Positions 41,105 to 50,752 of a stretch of DNA of 52,395 bases are shown piece after piece. Origin of the DNA: an uncultured Collinsella sp. (GTDB lineage Bacteria; Actinomycetota; Coriobacteriia; Coriobacteriales; Coriobacteriaceae). The notes under the pieces were generated by a model. The model saw only the letters and a list, made by a program, of their open reading frames with translations. It was not told the DNA's origin and did no database searches. The stretch lies in contig UQWK01000008.1 of assembly GCA_900544725.1 (NCBI GenBank), forward strand, positions 1 to 52,395. Reading direction: 5' to 3'. How positions within the stretch are numbered: the first letter of the stretch is position 1; each line of letters begins with the position of its first letter. The position numbers and the translations under genes were made by a program.

Positions 41105-42310
41105 ATGAGCGGACTGATTATCGATAGCGAAGCCTGTATCGGCTGCGGTCGCTGCGTTCGCGCCTGTGCCTCTGGCGGCATCGTAGTGGAAGGCGAGCGG
41201 CCCAACCGTTGCGCCCGCGTAACCGACGGCTGCATCTTATGCGGTGGGTGCGTCGACGCCTGCCCCGTCAACGCTATCTCGATCGAGCGCGACGAGGCCG
41301 CCGGCGCGGTGGACCTTGATGCATATCGAGACATTTGGGTATTCGTTCAGACCGACGAGCACGATGTCGTGGCCCCGGTGGCCTACGAGCTCATGGGCAA
41401 GGGGCGCGAGCTTGCCGATGCCCGTGGTTGCCGTCTGGCGGCACTGGTCGGTATGGGCCCCGAGGGTTCTCTCGGTGACCTGGAGCATCTGGTTTGCGCC
41501 GGTGCAGACGAGGTCCTGGTCTGTCGCGACGAGCGCCTACGCCAGAACGACGCGGGGGTCTACGCCCGGCTGATCTGTGATTTGGTGGCAGAGCACAAGC
41601 CCGAGGCCATTCTGTACGGTGCGACCGCCTTTGGCCGCGAACTGGCACCCGGCGTTGCCGTGCGTTTGAAGACGGGCCTTACGGCTGACTGCACCGTACT
41701 TTCGATGGATACGGAGACGGGCCTGCTGCAGCAGACGCGCCCGGCGTTTGGCGGCAACTTGATGGCCACCATCATTTGCCCCAACCACCGTCCTCAGATG
41801 GCAACGGTGCGCCCCGGCATCTTTAAGGCGCCCGAGTTTGACTACAGCCGCTCTGGCACGATTACCCAGGTATTCCTTGCGGAAGACGCCAAGGCTCGTG
41901 TCGAGATTTCGATTCCCGCCGAGGAACGGGGCCAGCAGGCTTCAATCGCCGATGCCGAGCGCTTGGTCGTGGTAGGTCGCGGCATTGGTTCCAAGAAAAA
42001 CCTGCCGCTGATGCGAAGGCTCGCCGAGGCTCTGGGAGCCGAGCTTGGCTGCACGCGACCTGTCGTGGAGGCCGGCTGGTTGGAGTATCGCCATCAGATT
42101 GGCCAGACGGGAGTATCGGTTTCGCCCAAGCTTCTCCTGAGTATCGGTGTTTCGGGCGCCATCCAGCATCTTGCCGGCATCGGTGGGGCGGAGTGTATTA
42201 TCGCCATCAACGAGGACCCGGATGCCCCCATCTTTGGTGCTGCCCAGTACAAGGTTGTCGGCGATGCCGTCGAGGTCGTCGAGGAGCTGCTGGCCCAGCT
42301 TGAGCGCTAG
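41105..42310 (+). CDS. etfA: Electron transfer flavoprotein alpha subunit with N-terminal ferredoxin domain
   Basis: This 401-residue EtfA is longer than usual because it begins with a 2[4Fe-4S]-type ferredoxin domain: Cys11-Cys14-Cys17-Cys21 and Cys43-Cys46-Cys49-Cys53. The EtfA body follows: YGATAFGRELAPGVAVRLKTGL, RPAFGGNLMATIICPNHRPQ and SIGVSGAIQHLAGI, with SVSPKLLLSIGVSGA for FAD. Such ferredoxin-bearing EtfA proteins belong to electron-confurcating complexes. The stop codon overlaps that of the convergent HD gene on a single CTAG. Confidence 0.92.
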   Translation: MSGLIIDSEACIGCGRCVRACASGGIVVEGERPNRCARVTDGCILCGGCVDACPVNAISIERDEAAGAVDLDAYRDIWVFVQTDEHDVVAPVAYELMGKGRELADARGCRLAALVGMGPEGSLGDLEHLVCAGADEVLVCRDERLRQNDAGVYARLICDLVAEHKPEAILYGATAFGRELAPGVAVRLKTGLTADCTVLSMDTETGLLQQTRPAFGGNLMATIICPNHRPQMATVRPGIFKAPEFDYSRSGTITQVFLAEDAKARVEISIPAEERGQQASIADAERLVVVGRGIGSKKNLPLMRRLAEALGAELGCTRPVVEAGWLEYRHQIGQTGVSVSPKLLLSIGVSGAIQHLAGIGGAECIIAINEDPDAPIFGAAQYKVVGDAVEVVEELLAQLER

Positions 42311-43119
42311 GCGCGCGCCAGCCAGCCGCGCATCTCGTCCTTTAGACGCTCCCAGGTTGCCTGTGTGGCGGGGTCGGTAAAGGGCTGTGTAATACCAAAG
42401 GGCGCGTCGAGTAGGCGGTAGATATCGCCCTGCTCGCGCGCCAGCGCGCGGCTCGCCGGATAGACGAGCTCAAACATAAAGCAGATGAGTCCCACTAGGT
42501 AGTCCGCCGGCTCGTCGCGTTCGTCGCGAGCAACGCAGCGGTGCTCGTCAAAGGCGGTAAGCGCCGGTGCCGAGAAGTGGCTGGCAAGAAATGCGTCCTC
42601 ATCCACTTTGAGGATGGTGTCGACGGTGCTGTCGGCGATGGTGCGCATAATGTCGATCTTGTCGCCATCGCGTACGATATCGCAGAAGCACCGTGTACGC
42701 TCGTCGAGTTGTGCCGGCAGGCGAAAGTCACTGTGATAGGCGATGCTCGCGCGGATGAGCTCGTCGTGCTCTTCGGTCTCGATAAAATCTCGGATGCTTG
42801 TTGTGGCAGGTGCGTCGTCGGGGCTCTCGCCAAAGAGGACCTCGATGCCCAACGCCGCATGGCTCATGCTCTCGGCATCCTTAAACGTGTCCCAGCGCCG
42901 CAGCTGCTCAAAGCGGCCCATATCGTGCAGCAGGCCGCAAAGCCAGGCCAGGTCAATATCCTCTGTCGACCAGCCCTGCTCACGCGCCACGGCATCACAT
43001 GCCTCGGCAACGTGGTACGTATGCTCGATTTTGAGTGCGATGCGCGGATTGGCGGCATCGTAAGCATCGGTATAGCGTTTGAAGGCCGCGGTCGCCCGGC
43101 CCCGATCGATAGCTGTCAT
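42307..43119 (-). CDS. HD-domain phosphohydrolase
   Basis: The 270-residue protein has an HD metal site: IEHTYHVAEA (His33, His36), LLHDMGRFEQ (His65-Asp66) and, further on, DKIDIMRTIADS with an acidic pair. HD proteins hydrolyse nucleotides or phosphodiesters; no second domain is seen, so the substrate is unknown. The ATG at 43119 follows AGGAAG. It converges on the ETF operon with overlapping stop codons, so the two transcripts may interfere. Confidence 0.88.
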   Translation of the reverse strand: MTAIDRGRATAAFKRYTDAYDAANPRIALKIEHTYHVAEACDAVAREQGWSTEDIDLAWLCGLLHDMGRFEQLRRWDTFKDAESMSHAALGIEVLFGESPDDAPATTSIRDFIETEEHDELIRASIAYHSDFRLPAQLDERTRCFCDIVRDGDKIDIMRTIADSTVDTILKVDEDAFLASHFSAPALTAFDEHRCVARDERDEPADYLVGLICFMFELVYPASRALAREQGDIYRLLDAPFGITQPFTDPATQATWERLKDEMRGWLARA

Positions 43120-43331
43120 AATGACTTCCTAAAAAGCTGTGTCTTTCGATCCGGTGGCAATTGTAGGTGAACTCGGTTGCTGTCGGGCGATGATTCTGCC
43201 GTGTCGTTGCCTGACCCAACGAATCGAATTTCTCACCGAGCCGGTCTGCTTCTTCTGGTACCATGGTCAAACTTTACTGTAGCAAAGCGTGACGTGGGCT
43301 TTTGTTCTGCGTCAGCGGAAATGGGGGTTTC

Positions 43332-44354
43332 ATGGCACAGGAAGCGACCGCCAACGAGCAAAAGAAATTCAAGGTACCGCGTATCCCGGGTGACATCATG
43401 ATCTATCCCATGATCGTTGGCCTTTTGCTCAACACTTTCTGTCCGCAGGTCTTTGAGATCGGCGGCTTCTTTACGGCTGCCTGCCGCGGCGGCTCCAATA
43501 CCATCGTCGCTGCGATCCTGCTCTTCGTGGGTGCCGGCATCAGCTTTAAGTCCACGCCGAGCGCTATCAAGACTGGCATCGTCGTACTGATCCCCAAGCT
43601 TGTTGTTGCGGCCGCCCTTGGCTTGGGTGTGGCATATTTCTTTAACGACAACTTCCTGGGCCTGAGCTCCGTGTCTATCATCGGCGGCATCACGTTTTGC
43701 AACATGGCGCTCTATACGGGCATCATGGGCGAGTTCGGCGATCAGTCCGAACAGGGCGCTGTCGGTATCCTGTTCTTTACGGCCGGCCCCGCCGTCACGA
43801 TGATCATCCTCGGTGTCTCGGGTCTCGCCAACATCCCCGTCGGCACCATCATCGGATCCATCCTGCCGCTTGTTATCGGCATGGTCCTGGGCAACTTGTT
43901 CCCGTTTATCAAGAACCTGCTGGTCCCCGGCGCCAATCCCGCGATCGCTGTCATCGGTTTTCAGCTCGGTGCGTCCATGAGCCTTTCGAGCTTTATCACC
44001 GGCGGTATTTCGGGCATCCTGTTGGGCCTTATCACGCTCTTTATCGTTGGTCCCATTACCTTTGCGTTCGAGCGCCTGTGCGGCGGCAATGGCAAGGCGG
44101 CCGTTGCCTGCTCCACTATCGCCGGCACGGCCATGACCACGCCGGTCGCCCTCGCCGAGGTCGCTCCGCGCTATGCCGAGCTTGCGCCCACCGCGTATGC
44201 GCAGATCGCCACCGCTGTCATCATCACGGCAATCATGGCCCCGATTCTGACCGGCTGGGTCGATAAGAAGTTCTGCCACGGCAAAGAGGATCTGTCGCCT
44301 GCCGGTGTCGAGGCCATCGAGGAGGCCGTCGCGACCGACATCGATGGCGAGTAA
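43332..44354 (+). CDS. 2-keto-3-deoxygluconate permease (KdgT-like)
   Basis: The 340-residue transporter has about ten membrane segments and family landmarks VPRIPGDIMIYPMIVGLLLNT in part, SFKSTPSAIKTGIVVL, the glycine-rich SIIGGITFCNMALYTGIMGEFGD in part, FQLGASMSLSSFITGG and STIAGTAMTTPVALAEVAP. It imports 2-keto-3-deoxygluconate, a pectin or uronate breakdown intermediate, with protons. The ATG follows GGGGGTTTC. No other uronate gene is in the window, so substrate should be taken cautiously. A hairpin follows the gene. Confidence 0.86.
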   Translation: MAQEATANEQKKFKVPRIPGDIMIYPMIVGLLLNTFCPQVFEIGGFFTAACRGGSNTIVAAILLFVGAGISFKSTPSAIKTGIVVLIPKLVVAAALGLGVAYFFNDNFLGLSSVSIIGGITFCNMALYTGIMGEFGDQSEQGAVGILFFTAGPAVTMIILGVSGLANIPVGTIIGSILPLVIGMVLGNLFPFIKNLLVPGANPAIAVIGFQLGASMSLSSFITGGISGILLGLITLFIVGPITFAFERLCGGNGKAAVACSTIAGTAMTTPVALAEVAPRYAELAPTAYAQIATAVIITAIMAPILTGWVDKKFCHGKEDLSPAGVEAIEEAVATDIDGE

Positions 44355-44399
44355 TCGTCGACGCGAGTCAATCAAGCCGGCGTGCAATTCGCGCCGTTT

Positions 44400-44443
44400 G
44401 AGCGCCCGAACGAAAGCTGTCTTGCAGTGACGTTCGGACGCTC
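44400..44443 (+). terminator. Hairpin after the permease gene
   Basis: GAGCG and CCGAACG (44400-44412) pair with CGTTCGG and CGCTC (44431-44443), with one C-A mismatch. It ends just before a TATTAT box. Confidence 0.6.
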
Positions 44444-44478
44444 TGCTATTATTCCCCTTACCCCTGCGGAGTAGGGGT
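44422..44478 (+). promoter_or_regulatory. Candidate promoter and leader hairpin of the diguanylate cyclase gene
   Basis: TTGCAG (44422-44427) and TATTAT (44447-44452) are 19 nt apart. The leader then folds as ACCCCT/AGGGGT (44460-44465 with 44473-44478), followed by GTTTATT, which resembles an attenuator. Confidence 0.35.
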
Positions 44479-44541
44479 GTTTATTGCCCAGAAACGAATC
44501 GGGCGATTCTGACCACTTGGATATTGAAGGGATGGCGTCTA

Positions 44542-45684
44542 GTGGTTAAGGCACTCAAGATTGAGATATTCCTGCTATGCATGATTGTTCTTATCGGGCT
44601 TGCCGCGCGAAGTCGCCACTCCTTGTTCTCGAGTACCCAGCAGTTATTGTTTAGTACGCTCGGCTACACCTCTGCCGCGTACATGTTATTCGATATAATC
44701 TGGACGCTTTCGGACGGTGTGGGCGGCACGCTGGGCATTGCTGCCAACTGGATTTCCAACGCGGTTTCGTTTTCGCTCTTTGCCGCCGCGTGCCTCATTT
44801 GGTTTATCTATTCCGAGACGGTGCAGGGTTCTCGCCTTTTGACCGCGCGCTATAGGATGGCGTTTGTAACGCTGCCTGCGGTGCTGGTAGTCGTACTGGC
44901 GTTTACTAGCTACTGGACGCATGCCCTGTTCTATATCGATGCGCAGGGCGCGTATCGTCGCGGTTTTGTCTATATGATCCAGCCCATCGTCAGCTACTGC
45001 TACGTTATATATACGTCCCTGCATGCGTTTATACAATCTTGCAAGGTCGAGAGCCTACAAAAGAAGGCCATCTATCAAACCTTGGCATTTTTCGCCATTC
45101 CGGCCTTGGTGGCCGGTGTCTTTCAGGTCTTTTATTCGGGTCCCTGCCTTAGTGTCGGCATCATGTTAAGTATGTTGCAGCTCTACATTGTTTGTCAGGA
45201 GCAGCTGATCTCGACCGACCCGTTGACTGGCCTTAACAATCGCAACCGTTTTGAGACCTATATGCTGTCGCTGTTCTCGGGTGCTGATCAGGCCGATGAT
45301 GTGTATCTGCTTATGATGGACGCCGACGGCTTTAAGCAGATTAACGACCGGTATGGACATGTGGAGGGCGACCATGCTCTCCAGGTCATATCTGCTACGC
45401 TCAAAGAGGTCTGCTCGGCGTCTGGTGGCTTTATCGCACGTTATGGCGGCGATGAGTTCGTGGTGCTCCAGAAGGCTGCGGCGGAACAGGACATCATAGA
45501 CCTGTGTTCGACGATTAACGACGAGCTCGCTCGTGCCGAGGTGCCGTATGCATTGCGGATGTCCATCGGTTACGCGCGGGTCGGCGATAGTGTTGATACC
45601 TGGCAAGACTTACTTCGCGCTGCCGATGCGGAGCTCTACCGCGTCAAGGCCGAGAAAAAGAAAGCCGGCGTCCAGATACGCTAG
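44542..45684 (+). CDS. Membrane diguanylate cyclase (GGDEF)
   Basis: The 380-residue protein has seven or so hydrophobic segments (about 5-215) and then a GGDEF domain: STDPLTGLNNRNRFE, LLMMDADGFKQINDRYGH, IARYGGDEFVVL, and SIGYARVGDSVDTW. It should make cyclic di-GMP in response to a signal at the membrane. The RxxD inhibitory site normally just before GGDEF is absent, so product inhibition may be lost. The start is taken as GTG 44542 behind GAAGGG; TTG 44524 is an alternative. No receptor gene is linked, and the following terminator is weak. Confidence 0.86.
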   Translation: MVKALKIEIFLLCMIVLIGLAARSRHSLFSSTQQLLFSTLGYTSAAYMLFDIIWTLSDGVGGTLGIAANWISNAVSFSLFAAACLIWFIYSETVQGSRLLTARYRMAFVTLPAVLVVVLAFTSYWTHALFYIDAQGAYRRGFVYMIQPIVSYCYVIYTSLHAFIQSCKVESLQKKAIYQTLAFFAIPALVAGVFQVFYSGPCLSVGIMLSMLQLYIVCQEQLISTDPLTGLNNRNRFETYMLSLFSGADQADDVYLLMMDADGFKQINDRYGHVEGDHALQVISATLKEVCSASGGFIARYGGDEFVVLQKAAAEQDIIDLCSTINDELARAEVPYALRMSIGYARVGDSVDTWQDLLRAADAELYRVKAEKKKAGVQIR

Positions 45685-45786
45685 AAAAAAGGGGCGCACG
45701 CTTGTGTGCGTGGCGGCCCTCAGCTCACCGATGTACTCCATTAAGCTAAAGTACATGAATCCCCTCTGCTAAATAAGGGCAGTTCG

Positions 45787-46722
45787 TTAAGCTTTTTTGG
45801 GTTTGTTGACGATGATGATGCCGCCGCAGACCAACAGCAGGGCAACGATGACGGTAACGGGGCTCGTGCCAGCGCCCTCGCCGAGCAGCATCGCGCTCAG
45901 CAGCACGCCAAAGACCGGGTTCATAAAGCCAAAGACCGAAACGCGGCTGACGGGGTTGACGGCAAGCAGGCGCGACCACAGCGAGTAGGCGACCGCGGAG
46001 ATAAGCGCCATGTAGATGATGAGCGCGATGGCGGGGGCAATCGCCGTGGGGGAGAGCGTGCCGCCCATCAAAAACCCGATGGCGGTGAGGACCAGGCCGC
46101 CGACCAAGAACTGCCACCCGGCAAGCAAGACGCCGTCGTGCTCGCGCGAGAAGATGCCGATCAGGCAGGTCGAAAGGGCACCCGCGACGGTGGAGGCCAG
46201 GATAAAGCCCTCGCCGTCGAGCGTAAAGCCAAAGGTGCCGTCCGCGCCCGAAAGGTTGACGAGCGCGACACCGGCAAAGCCCAGTACGCAGCCGAGCACC
46301 TTGGCCGCATCGAGCTTTTCGGTGCGAAACGCCAGGGCGGCAAAGAGGATTGCGAGGAAGTTGGCGCTGGCCTCGATGATGGAACTCGACATGGCACTGG
46401 CGCGCGAGAGTCCCAGGTAGAAAAAGAAGTACTGCCCGATAGTCTGGAAGAGCGACAAGATGCAGATGGGCTTGATATCGCGCACTTGCGGAACGAGCGG
46501 ACGGCGCTGGGCCACGCTCATGCCAACAATGACCAGCATGCCGGCAAGGGTGAAGCGCAGGCCCGCGAAGAGCAGCTGCGAGGCGCTATCGTGCGCGGGA
46601 ATGCCAAAGAGGCCGTAGCCAATCTTGATGCAGGGGAAGGCGGAGCCCCAGAGCGCGCAGCAAACGAGGCAGCCCAGGATGAGTCCGGGCAGGGTGGCGA
46701 GATACGGCTTGCGGCTTTCCAT
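45787..46722 (-). CDS. EamA/DMT-family transporter
   Basis: The 311-residue protein has ten membrane segments in two EamA repeats: VCCALWGSAFPCIKIGYGLF, QTIGQYFFFYLGLSRASAMS, then ASTVAGALSTCLIGIFSREH and YMALISAVAYSLWSRLLAVN, FGFMNPVFGVLLSAMLLGE. Members export amino acids or other metabolites; the substrate is not predictable here. The ATG at 46722 follows AAGGAC. It lies downstream of purL on the same strand beyond a terminator, so it is separately expressed. Its stop is close to a short ATGTACT/AGTACAT hairpin (45731-45756) that may end the converging transcripts. Confidence 0.9.
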   Translation of the reverse strand: MESRKPYLATLPGLILGCLVCCALWGSAFPCIKIGYGLFGIPAHDSASQLLFAGLRFTLAGMLVIVGMSVAQRRPLVPQVRDIKPICILSLFQTIGQYFFFYLGLSRASAMSSSIIEASANFLAILFAALAFRTEKLDAAKVLGCVLGFAGVALVNLSGADGTFGFTLDGEGFILASTVAGALSTCLIGIFSREHDGVLLAGWQFLVGGLVLTAIGFLMGGTLSPTAIAPAIALIIYMALISAVAYSLWSRLLAVNPVSRVSVFGFMNPVFGVLLSAMLLGEGAGTSPVTVIVALLLVCGGIIIVNKPKKA

Positions 46723-46746
46723 GATGTCCTTCCTACATGCGCGAAG

Positions 46747-46784
46747 CAAAAAAGAACCCGCCACCGGATGTGTCGGTGGCGGGT
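46747..46784 (-). terminator. Terminator of purL
   Basis: On the minus strand ACCCGCCACCG and CGGTGGCGGGT (46784-46756) pair, followed by a T-rich run (46753-46747). Confidence 0.88.
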
Positions 46785-46821
46785 GTTGTTACCCGAAGGG
46801 ATTGTACCCGATGGGAAAGGT

Positions 46822-49800
46822 TTAGGCGAAGTAGGCTACGCCGCTCTCAAAGATAGGCATGAACTTGTCGCCGGGGACATGCTCAGGCACGTTGCGGTAC
46901 AGGTTGTCGCCGCGGCGCTCGGCGTGGCCCATCTTGCCCAGGACGCGGCCGTCGGGGCTCGTGATGCCCTCGATGGCGAGTGCGGAGCCGTTGGGGTTGA
47001 CGGAAAGATCCATGCTGGGCTTGCCGTCCTCGCCCACGTACTGCGTGGCGACCTGGCCGTTGGCGATCAGCTGGGCGAGCACCTCGTCGTTGGCGACAAA
47101 GCGGCCCTCGCCGTGGCTGATGGCGACGGTGTAGGGGTCGTCGAGGCTGCACTGCGACAGCCACGGGGACAGGTTGGACGAGATACGGGTGCGCACCAGG
47201 CGGCTCTGATGGCGGCCGATGGTGTTAAAGGTCAGCGTGGGTGCATCCGGCGTGGCATCGACGATGTCGCCGTAGGGCACCAGGCCGAGCTTGACCAGAG
47301 CCTGGAAGCCGTTGCAGATGCCCAGCATCAGGCCGTCGCGGGCCTTGAGCAGGTCGCGGACTGCCTCGGTGACCTCGGGAGCGCGGAAGAACGCCGTGAT
47401 GAACTTGGCGGAGCCGTCGGGCTCGTCACCGCCCGAGAAGCCGCCGGGGATCATGACAATCTGGCTCTCGCGGATGCGGCGGGCGAGCTCGTGGGTGCTC
47501 TCGGCGACGGCCTCGGGCGTGAGGTTGTTGATCACGAAGGTGTCGGCCTCGGCACCGGCTGCGCGGAAGGCGCGGGCGCTGTCGTACTCGCAGTTGTTGC
47601 CGGGGAACACGGGGATGATCACGCGCGGGCGGGCGATCTTGGCGCCGCCGTACACGTGGATGTCCTTGGCGCGGAAGTCGATGGTCTCGACCTCGGGGGT
47701 CTTGCCGGCGCTGCGGTAGGCGAAGACGCCCTCGATGCCGCTCTCCCAGGCCTCCTGGAGCTCGGCGAGCTCGATGACCTCGGAGCCGGTGTCGATGACA
47801 TAGCCCTCGACGGTGGTACCCAGGGGCTCGACGACAACGCCGTCGGCGACCTCGGGCAGCTCGGCGTCCTCGGCGAGCTCGACGATAAAGCTGCCGTAGA
47901 GCGGGGTGAAGAGGCTCTCCACGTCCACGTCCTCGGCAAGCTCGATACCGATCTGGTTGCCGACGCACATCTTAAAAAGGCTCTCGGCGCCGCAGCCGTA
48001 GCCGGGCGTGGAGACGGCCAGGGCGTCGCCGTTGGCGGTGAGCGCCTCGACGGCGTCAAACGCGGCGAGCAGCTGCTGAGCGTCGGGGCGGTAGTCCTCG
48101 CCGTAGGTGGCGGGGGCGATGCGGACGACGCGATGCGTCAGACCCTTGAACTCGGGCGAGACGGCACGGGCGGCCTTACCCACGGCCACAGCGAAGCTGA
48201 TCAGAGTCGGCGGAACGTTGAGCTCGCCGGCCTCGTCCTCAAACGAGCCGCTCATAGAGTCCTTGCCGCCGATGGCACCGGCACCCAGATCGACCTGGGC
48301 CATAAGGGCGCCCAGGACGGCTGCCATGGGCTTGCCCCAGCGCTCGGCCTCGGTGCGCAGACGCTCGAAGTACTCCTGGAAGGAGAGATAGGCGCGCTTG
48401 TGCTCAAAGCCGGCGGCCACGAGCTTGGCGATGGACTCGACCACGGACAGGTAGGCGCCAGCAAACTGGTCGGCCTCCATCAGGTAGGGGTTGAAGCCCC
48501 ATGCCATGGCGCTTGCCGTGGTGGTCTCGCCGTCCACGGGGAACTTGGCGACCATGGCCGAGCTCGGGGTGAGCTGCGTCTTGCCGCCAAAAGGCATAAG
48601 CACGGTTGCGGCACCGATGGTGGAGTCGAAGCGCTCGGAAAGGCCTTTGTTGGAGGCAACGTTGAGGTCGGTGACAAGCGAGGTCATGCGCTCGGCAAGC
48701 GTGGTGCCGGCCCAGCTGGGCTGCCACACGCTGCGGGCGCACACGTGGGCAACCTGGTGCTTGGGCGCGCCGTTGGAGTTGAGGAACTCGCGGGATAGGT
48801 CGACGATGGCGACGCCGTTCCAGGCCATGCGCATGCGCGGCTCGGCGGTAACCTCGGCGATAACGGTCGCCTCGAGGTTCTCCTCGGCGGCGTAGCCCAT
48901 GAACTCCTCGACGTCACCGTCGGCGACGGCGCAGGCCATACGCTCCTGGGACTCGGAGATGGCGAGCTCGGTGCCGTCCAGGCCGTCGTACTTCTTGGTC
49001 ACGGTGTCCAGGTCGACATACAGGCCGTCGGCAAGCTCGCCCACGGCGACCGAGACGCCGCCGGCGCCAAAGTCGTTGCAGCGCTTGATCAGACGGCAGG
49101 CGTCGCCGCGGCGGAAGAGGCGCTGCAGCTTGCGCTCAACCGGAGCGTTGCCCTTCTGGACCTCGGCGCCCGAGGTCTCGATGGACTCGGTGTTCTGGGT
49201 CTTGGAGGAGCCGGTGGCGCCGCCGATGCCGTCACGGCCGGTGCGGCCGCCCAGCAGGATGATCTTGTCGGTGGGGGCGGGGCACTCGCGGCGCACGTGG
49301 TTTGCCGGGGTAGCGCCCACGACGGCGCCGACCTCCATACGCTTGGCCACGTAGCCGGGGTGATAGAGCTCGTTGACCTGGCCGGTGGCAAGGCCGATCT
49401 GGTTGCCGTAGCTGGAGTAGCCGGCGGCAGCGGTGGTCACGAGCTTGCGCTGCGGCAGCTTGCCCTCGAGCGTCTCGGACACGGGGACGGTGGGGTCGCC
49501 GGCGCCGGTGACACGCATGGCCTGGTACACGTAGCTGCGGCCCGAGAGCGGGTCGCGGATGGCGCCGCCCACGCAGGTGGCGGCACCGCCGAAGGGCTCG
49601 ATCTCGGTCGGGTGGTTGTGGGTCTCGTTCTTAAAGAGGAACAGCCAGTCCTGGTCCTCGCCATCGACATCGACCTTCACCTTGACGGTGCAGGCGTTGA
49701 TCTCCTCGGACTCATCGACATCAGTCATGACGCCGGTCTTCTTAAGGTACTTGGCGCCGATGGTGCCCATGTCCATGAGGCAGACGGGCTTGGCGTCGCG

Positions 49801-50568
49801 ACCGAGTTCGTGGCGCATCTCCATGTAGCGGTCGAAGGCCTGCTGCACCACGGCGTCGTCGATCGTCACGTCGTCCAGGACGGTGCCGAAGGTGGTATGG
49901 CGGCAGTGGTCGGACCAGTAGGTGTCGATCACGCGGATCTCGGTGATGGTGGGGTCGCGATTCTCATCGCGGAAGTACTGCTGGCAGAAGGCGATGTCCG
50001 CCTCGTCCATGGCAAGACCGCGCTCGGCGATAAAGGCGGCAAGGCCGGCCTCGTCGAGCTCGCGGAAGCCGTCGAGCACCTCGACGGGCTGGGGCTCGGG
50101 GGTCTCCATGTGCAGCGTCTCGGACAGATCGAGCGAGGCGATGCGGGCCTCGACGGGGTTCACCACGTAGTGCTTGATGGCATCGATGGCGGCCTCGTCC
50201 AAGTCGCCCGAGATCATATAGACCTTGGCGGAGCGCACGGCGGGGCGCTCGCCCTGGCTGATGAGCTGCACGCACTCGCTGGCGGAGTCGGCGCGCTGGT
50301 CAAACTGGCCAGGCAGGAATTCGACGGCAAAGACGGCGCCATCGCTTGCGGGGAGCTCGTCGTAGGTCACATCGACCTGGGGCTCGCTAAAGACGGTCGG
50401 CACGCAGGAGCGGAAAAGCTCCTCGTCGATGCCCTCGACATCGTAGCGGTTGATGATCCTCAGGGCATCGATGCCCTTGATGCCGAGAATCTCGGTCAGC
50501 TCGCCCTTGAGCTGCTGAGCCTCGACGTCGAACCCGGGTTTCTTCTCCACGTAGATACGAGAGACCAT
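46822..50568 (-). CDS. purL: Phosphoribosylformylglycinamidine synthase (single-chain PurL)
   Basis: The 1248-residue enzyme converts FGAR, ATP and glutamine to FGAM in purine synthesis, with synthetase and glutaminase on one chain. Signatures: SDHCRHTTFGTVL, KNETHNHPTEIEPFGGAATC and SYVYQAMRVTGAGD in the synthetase, KDSMSGSFEDE later, and a C-terminal class-I glutaminase with VFPGNNCEYDSARAF, IPGGFSGGDEPDG, LGICNGFQALVKLGLVP (catalytic Cys) and ISHGEGRFVAND. This is the large clostridial-type form, not the PurL/PurQ/PurS set. The ATG at 50568 follows AGGAACC. Other purine genes are not adjacent. It is divergent from the antiporter; no purine riboswitch is evident in the 184-nt gap. Confidence 0.95.
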   Translation of the reverse strand: MVSRIYVEKKPGFDVEAQQLKGELTEILGIKGIDALRIINRYDVEGIDEELFRSCVPTVFSEPQVDVTYDELPASDGAVFAVEFLPGQFDQRADSASECVQLISQGERPAVRSAKVYMISGDLDEAAIDAIKHYVVNPVEARIASLDLSETLHMETPEPQPVEVLDGFRELDEAGLAAFIAERGLAMDEADIAFCQQYFRDENRDPTITEIRVIDTYWSDHCRHTTFGTVLDDVTIDDAVVQQAFDRYMEMRHELGRDAKPVCLMDMGTIGAKYLKKTGVMTDVDESEEINACTVKVKVDVDGEDQDWLFLFKNETHNHPTEIEPFGGAATCVGGAIRDPLSGRSYVYQAMRVTGAGDPTVPVSETLEGKLPQRKLVTTAAAGYSSYGNQIGLATGQVNELYHPGYVAKRMEVGAVVGATPANHVRRECPAPTDKIILLGGRTGRDGIGGATGSSKTQNTESIETSGAEVQKGNAPVERKLQRLFRRGDACRLIKRCNDFGAGGVSVAVGELADGLYVDLDTVTKKYDGLDGTELAISESQERMACAVADGDVEEFMGYAAEENLEATVIAEVTAEPRMRMAWNGVAIVDLSREFLNSNGAPKHQVAHVCARSVWQPSWAGTTLAERMTSLVTDLNVASNKGLSERFDSTIGAATVLMPFGGKTQLTPSSAMVAKFPVDGETTTASAMAWGFNPYLMEADQFAGAYLSVVESIAKLVAAGFEHKRAYLSFQEYFERLRTEAERWGKPMAAVLGALMAQVDLGAGAIGGKDSMSGSFEDEAGELNVPPTLISFAVAVGKAARAVSPEFKGLTHRVVRIAPATYGEDYRPDAQQLLAAFDAVEALTANGDALAVSTPGYGCGAESLFKMCVGNQIGIELAEDVDVESLFTPLYGSFIVELAEDAELPEVADGVVVEPLGTTVEGYVIDTGSEVIELAELQEAWESGIEGVFAYRSAGKTPEVETIDFRAKDIHVYGGAKIARPRVIIPVFPGNNCEYDSARAFRAAGAEADTFVINNLTPEAVAESTHELARRIRESQIVMIPGGFSGGDEPDGSAKFITAFFRAPEVTEAVRDLLKARDGLMLGICNGFQALVKLGLVPYGDIVDATPDAPTLTFNTIGRHQSRLVRTRISSNLSPWLSQCSLDDPYTVAISHGEGRFVANDEVLAQLIANGQVATQYVGEDGKPSMDLSVNPNGSALAIEGITSPDGRVLGKMGHAERRGDNLYRNVPEHVPGDKFMPIFESGVAYFA

Positions 50569-50752
50569 TGGTTCCTGCCTTCCTGATCGGTTGGGCGTAC
50601 GGTACGGTATGCGGCAGCGGTCGGTTTACGGGGCAAGCCTCGCGGTCGCCTTGAGCCACATGTTTGTAAACCTCACTATGATACGACAGCTCGCGGCGCG
50701 TTGAGGACGGCGAGGGTGCTACAGTGAAGCGCAAACAAGAGAAAGGCATCAC

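Noticed and set aside
46138..48798. 886-codon plus-strand frame antisense to the EamA and purL genes
   Set aside because: No family motifs, low-complexity Gly/Ala/Val/His content, and purL on the other strand is unmistakable.
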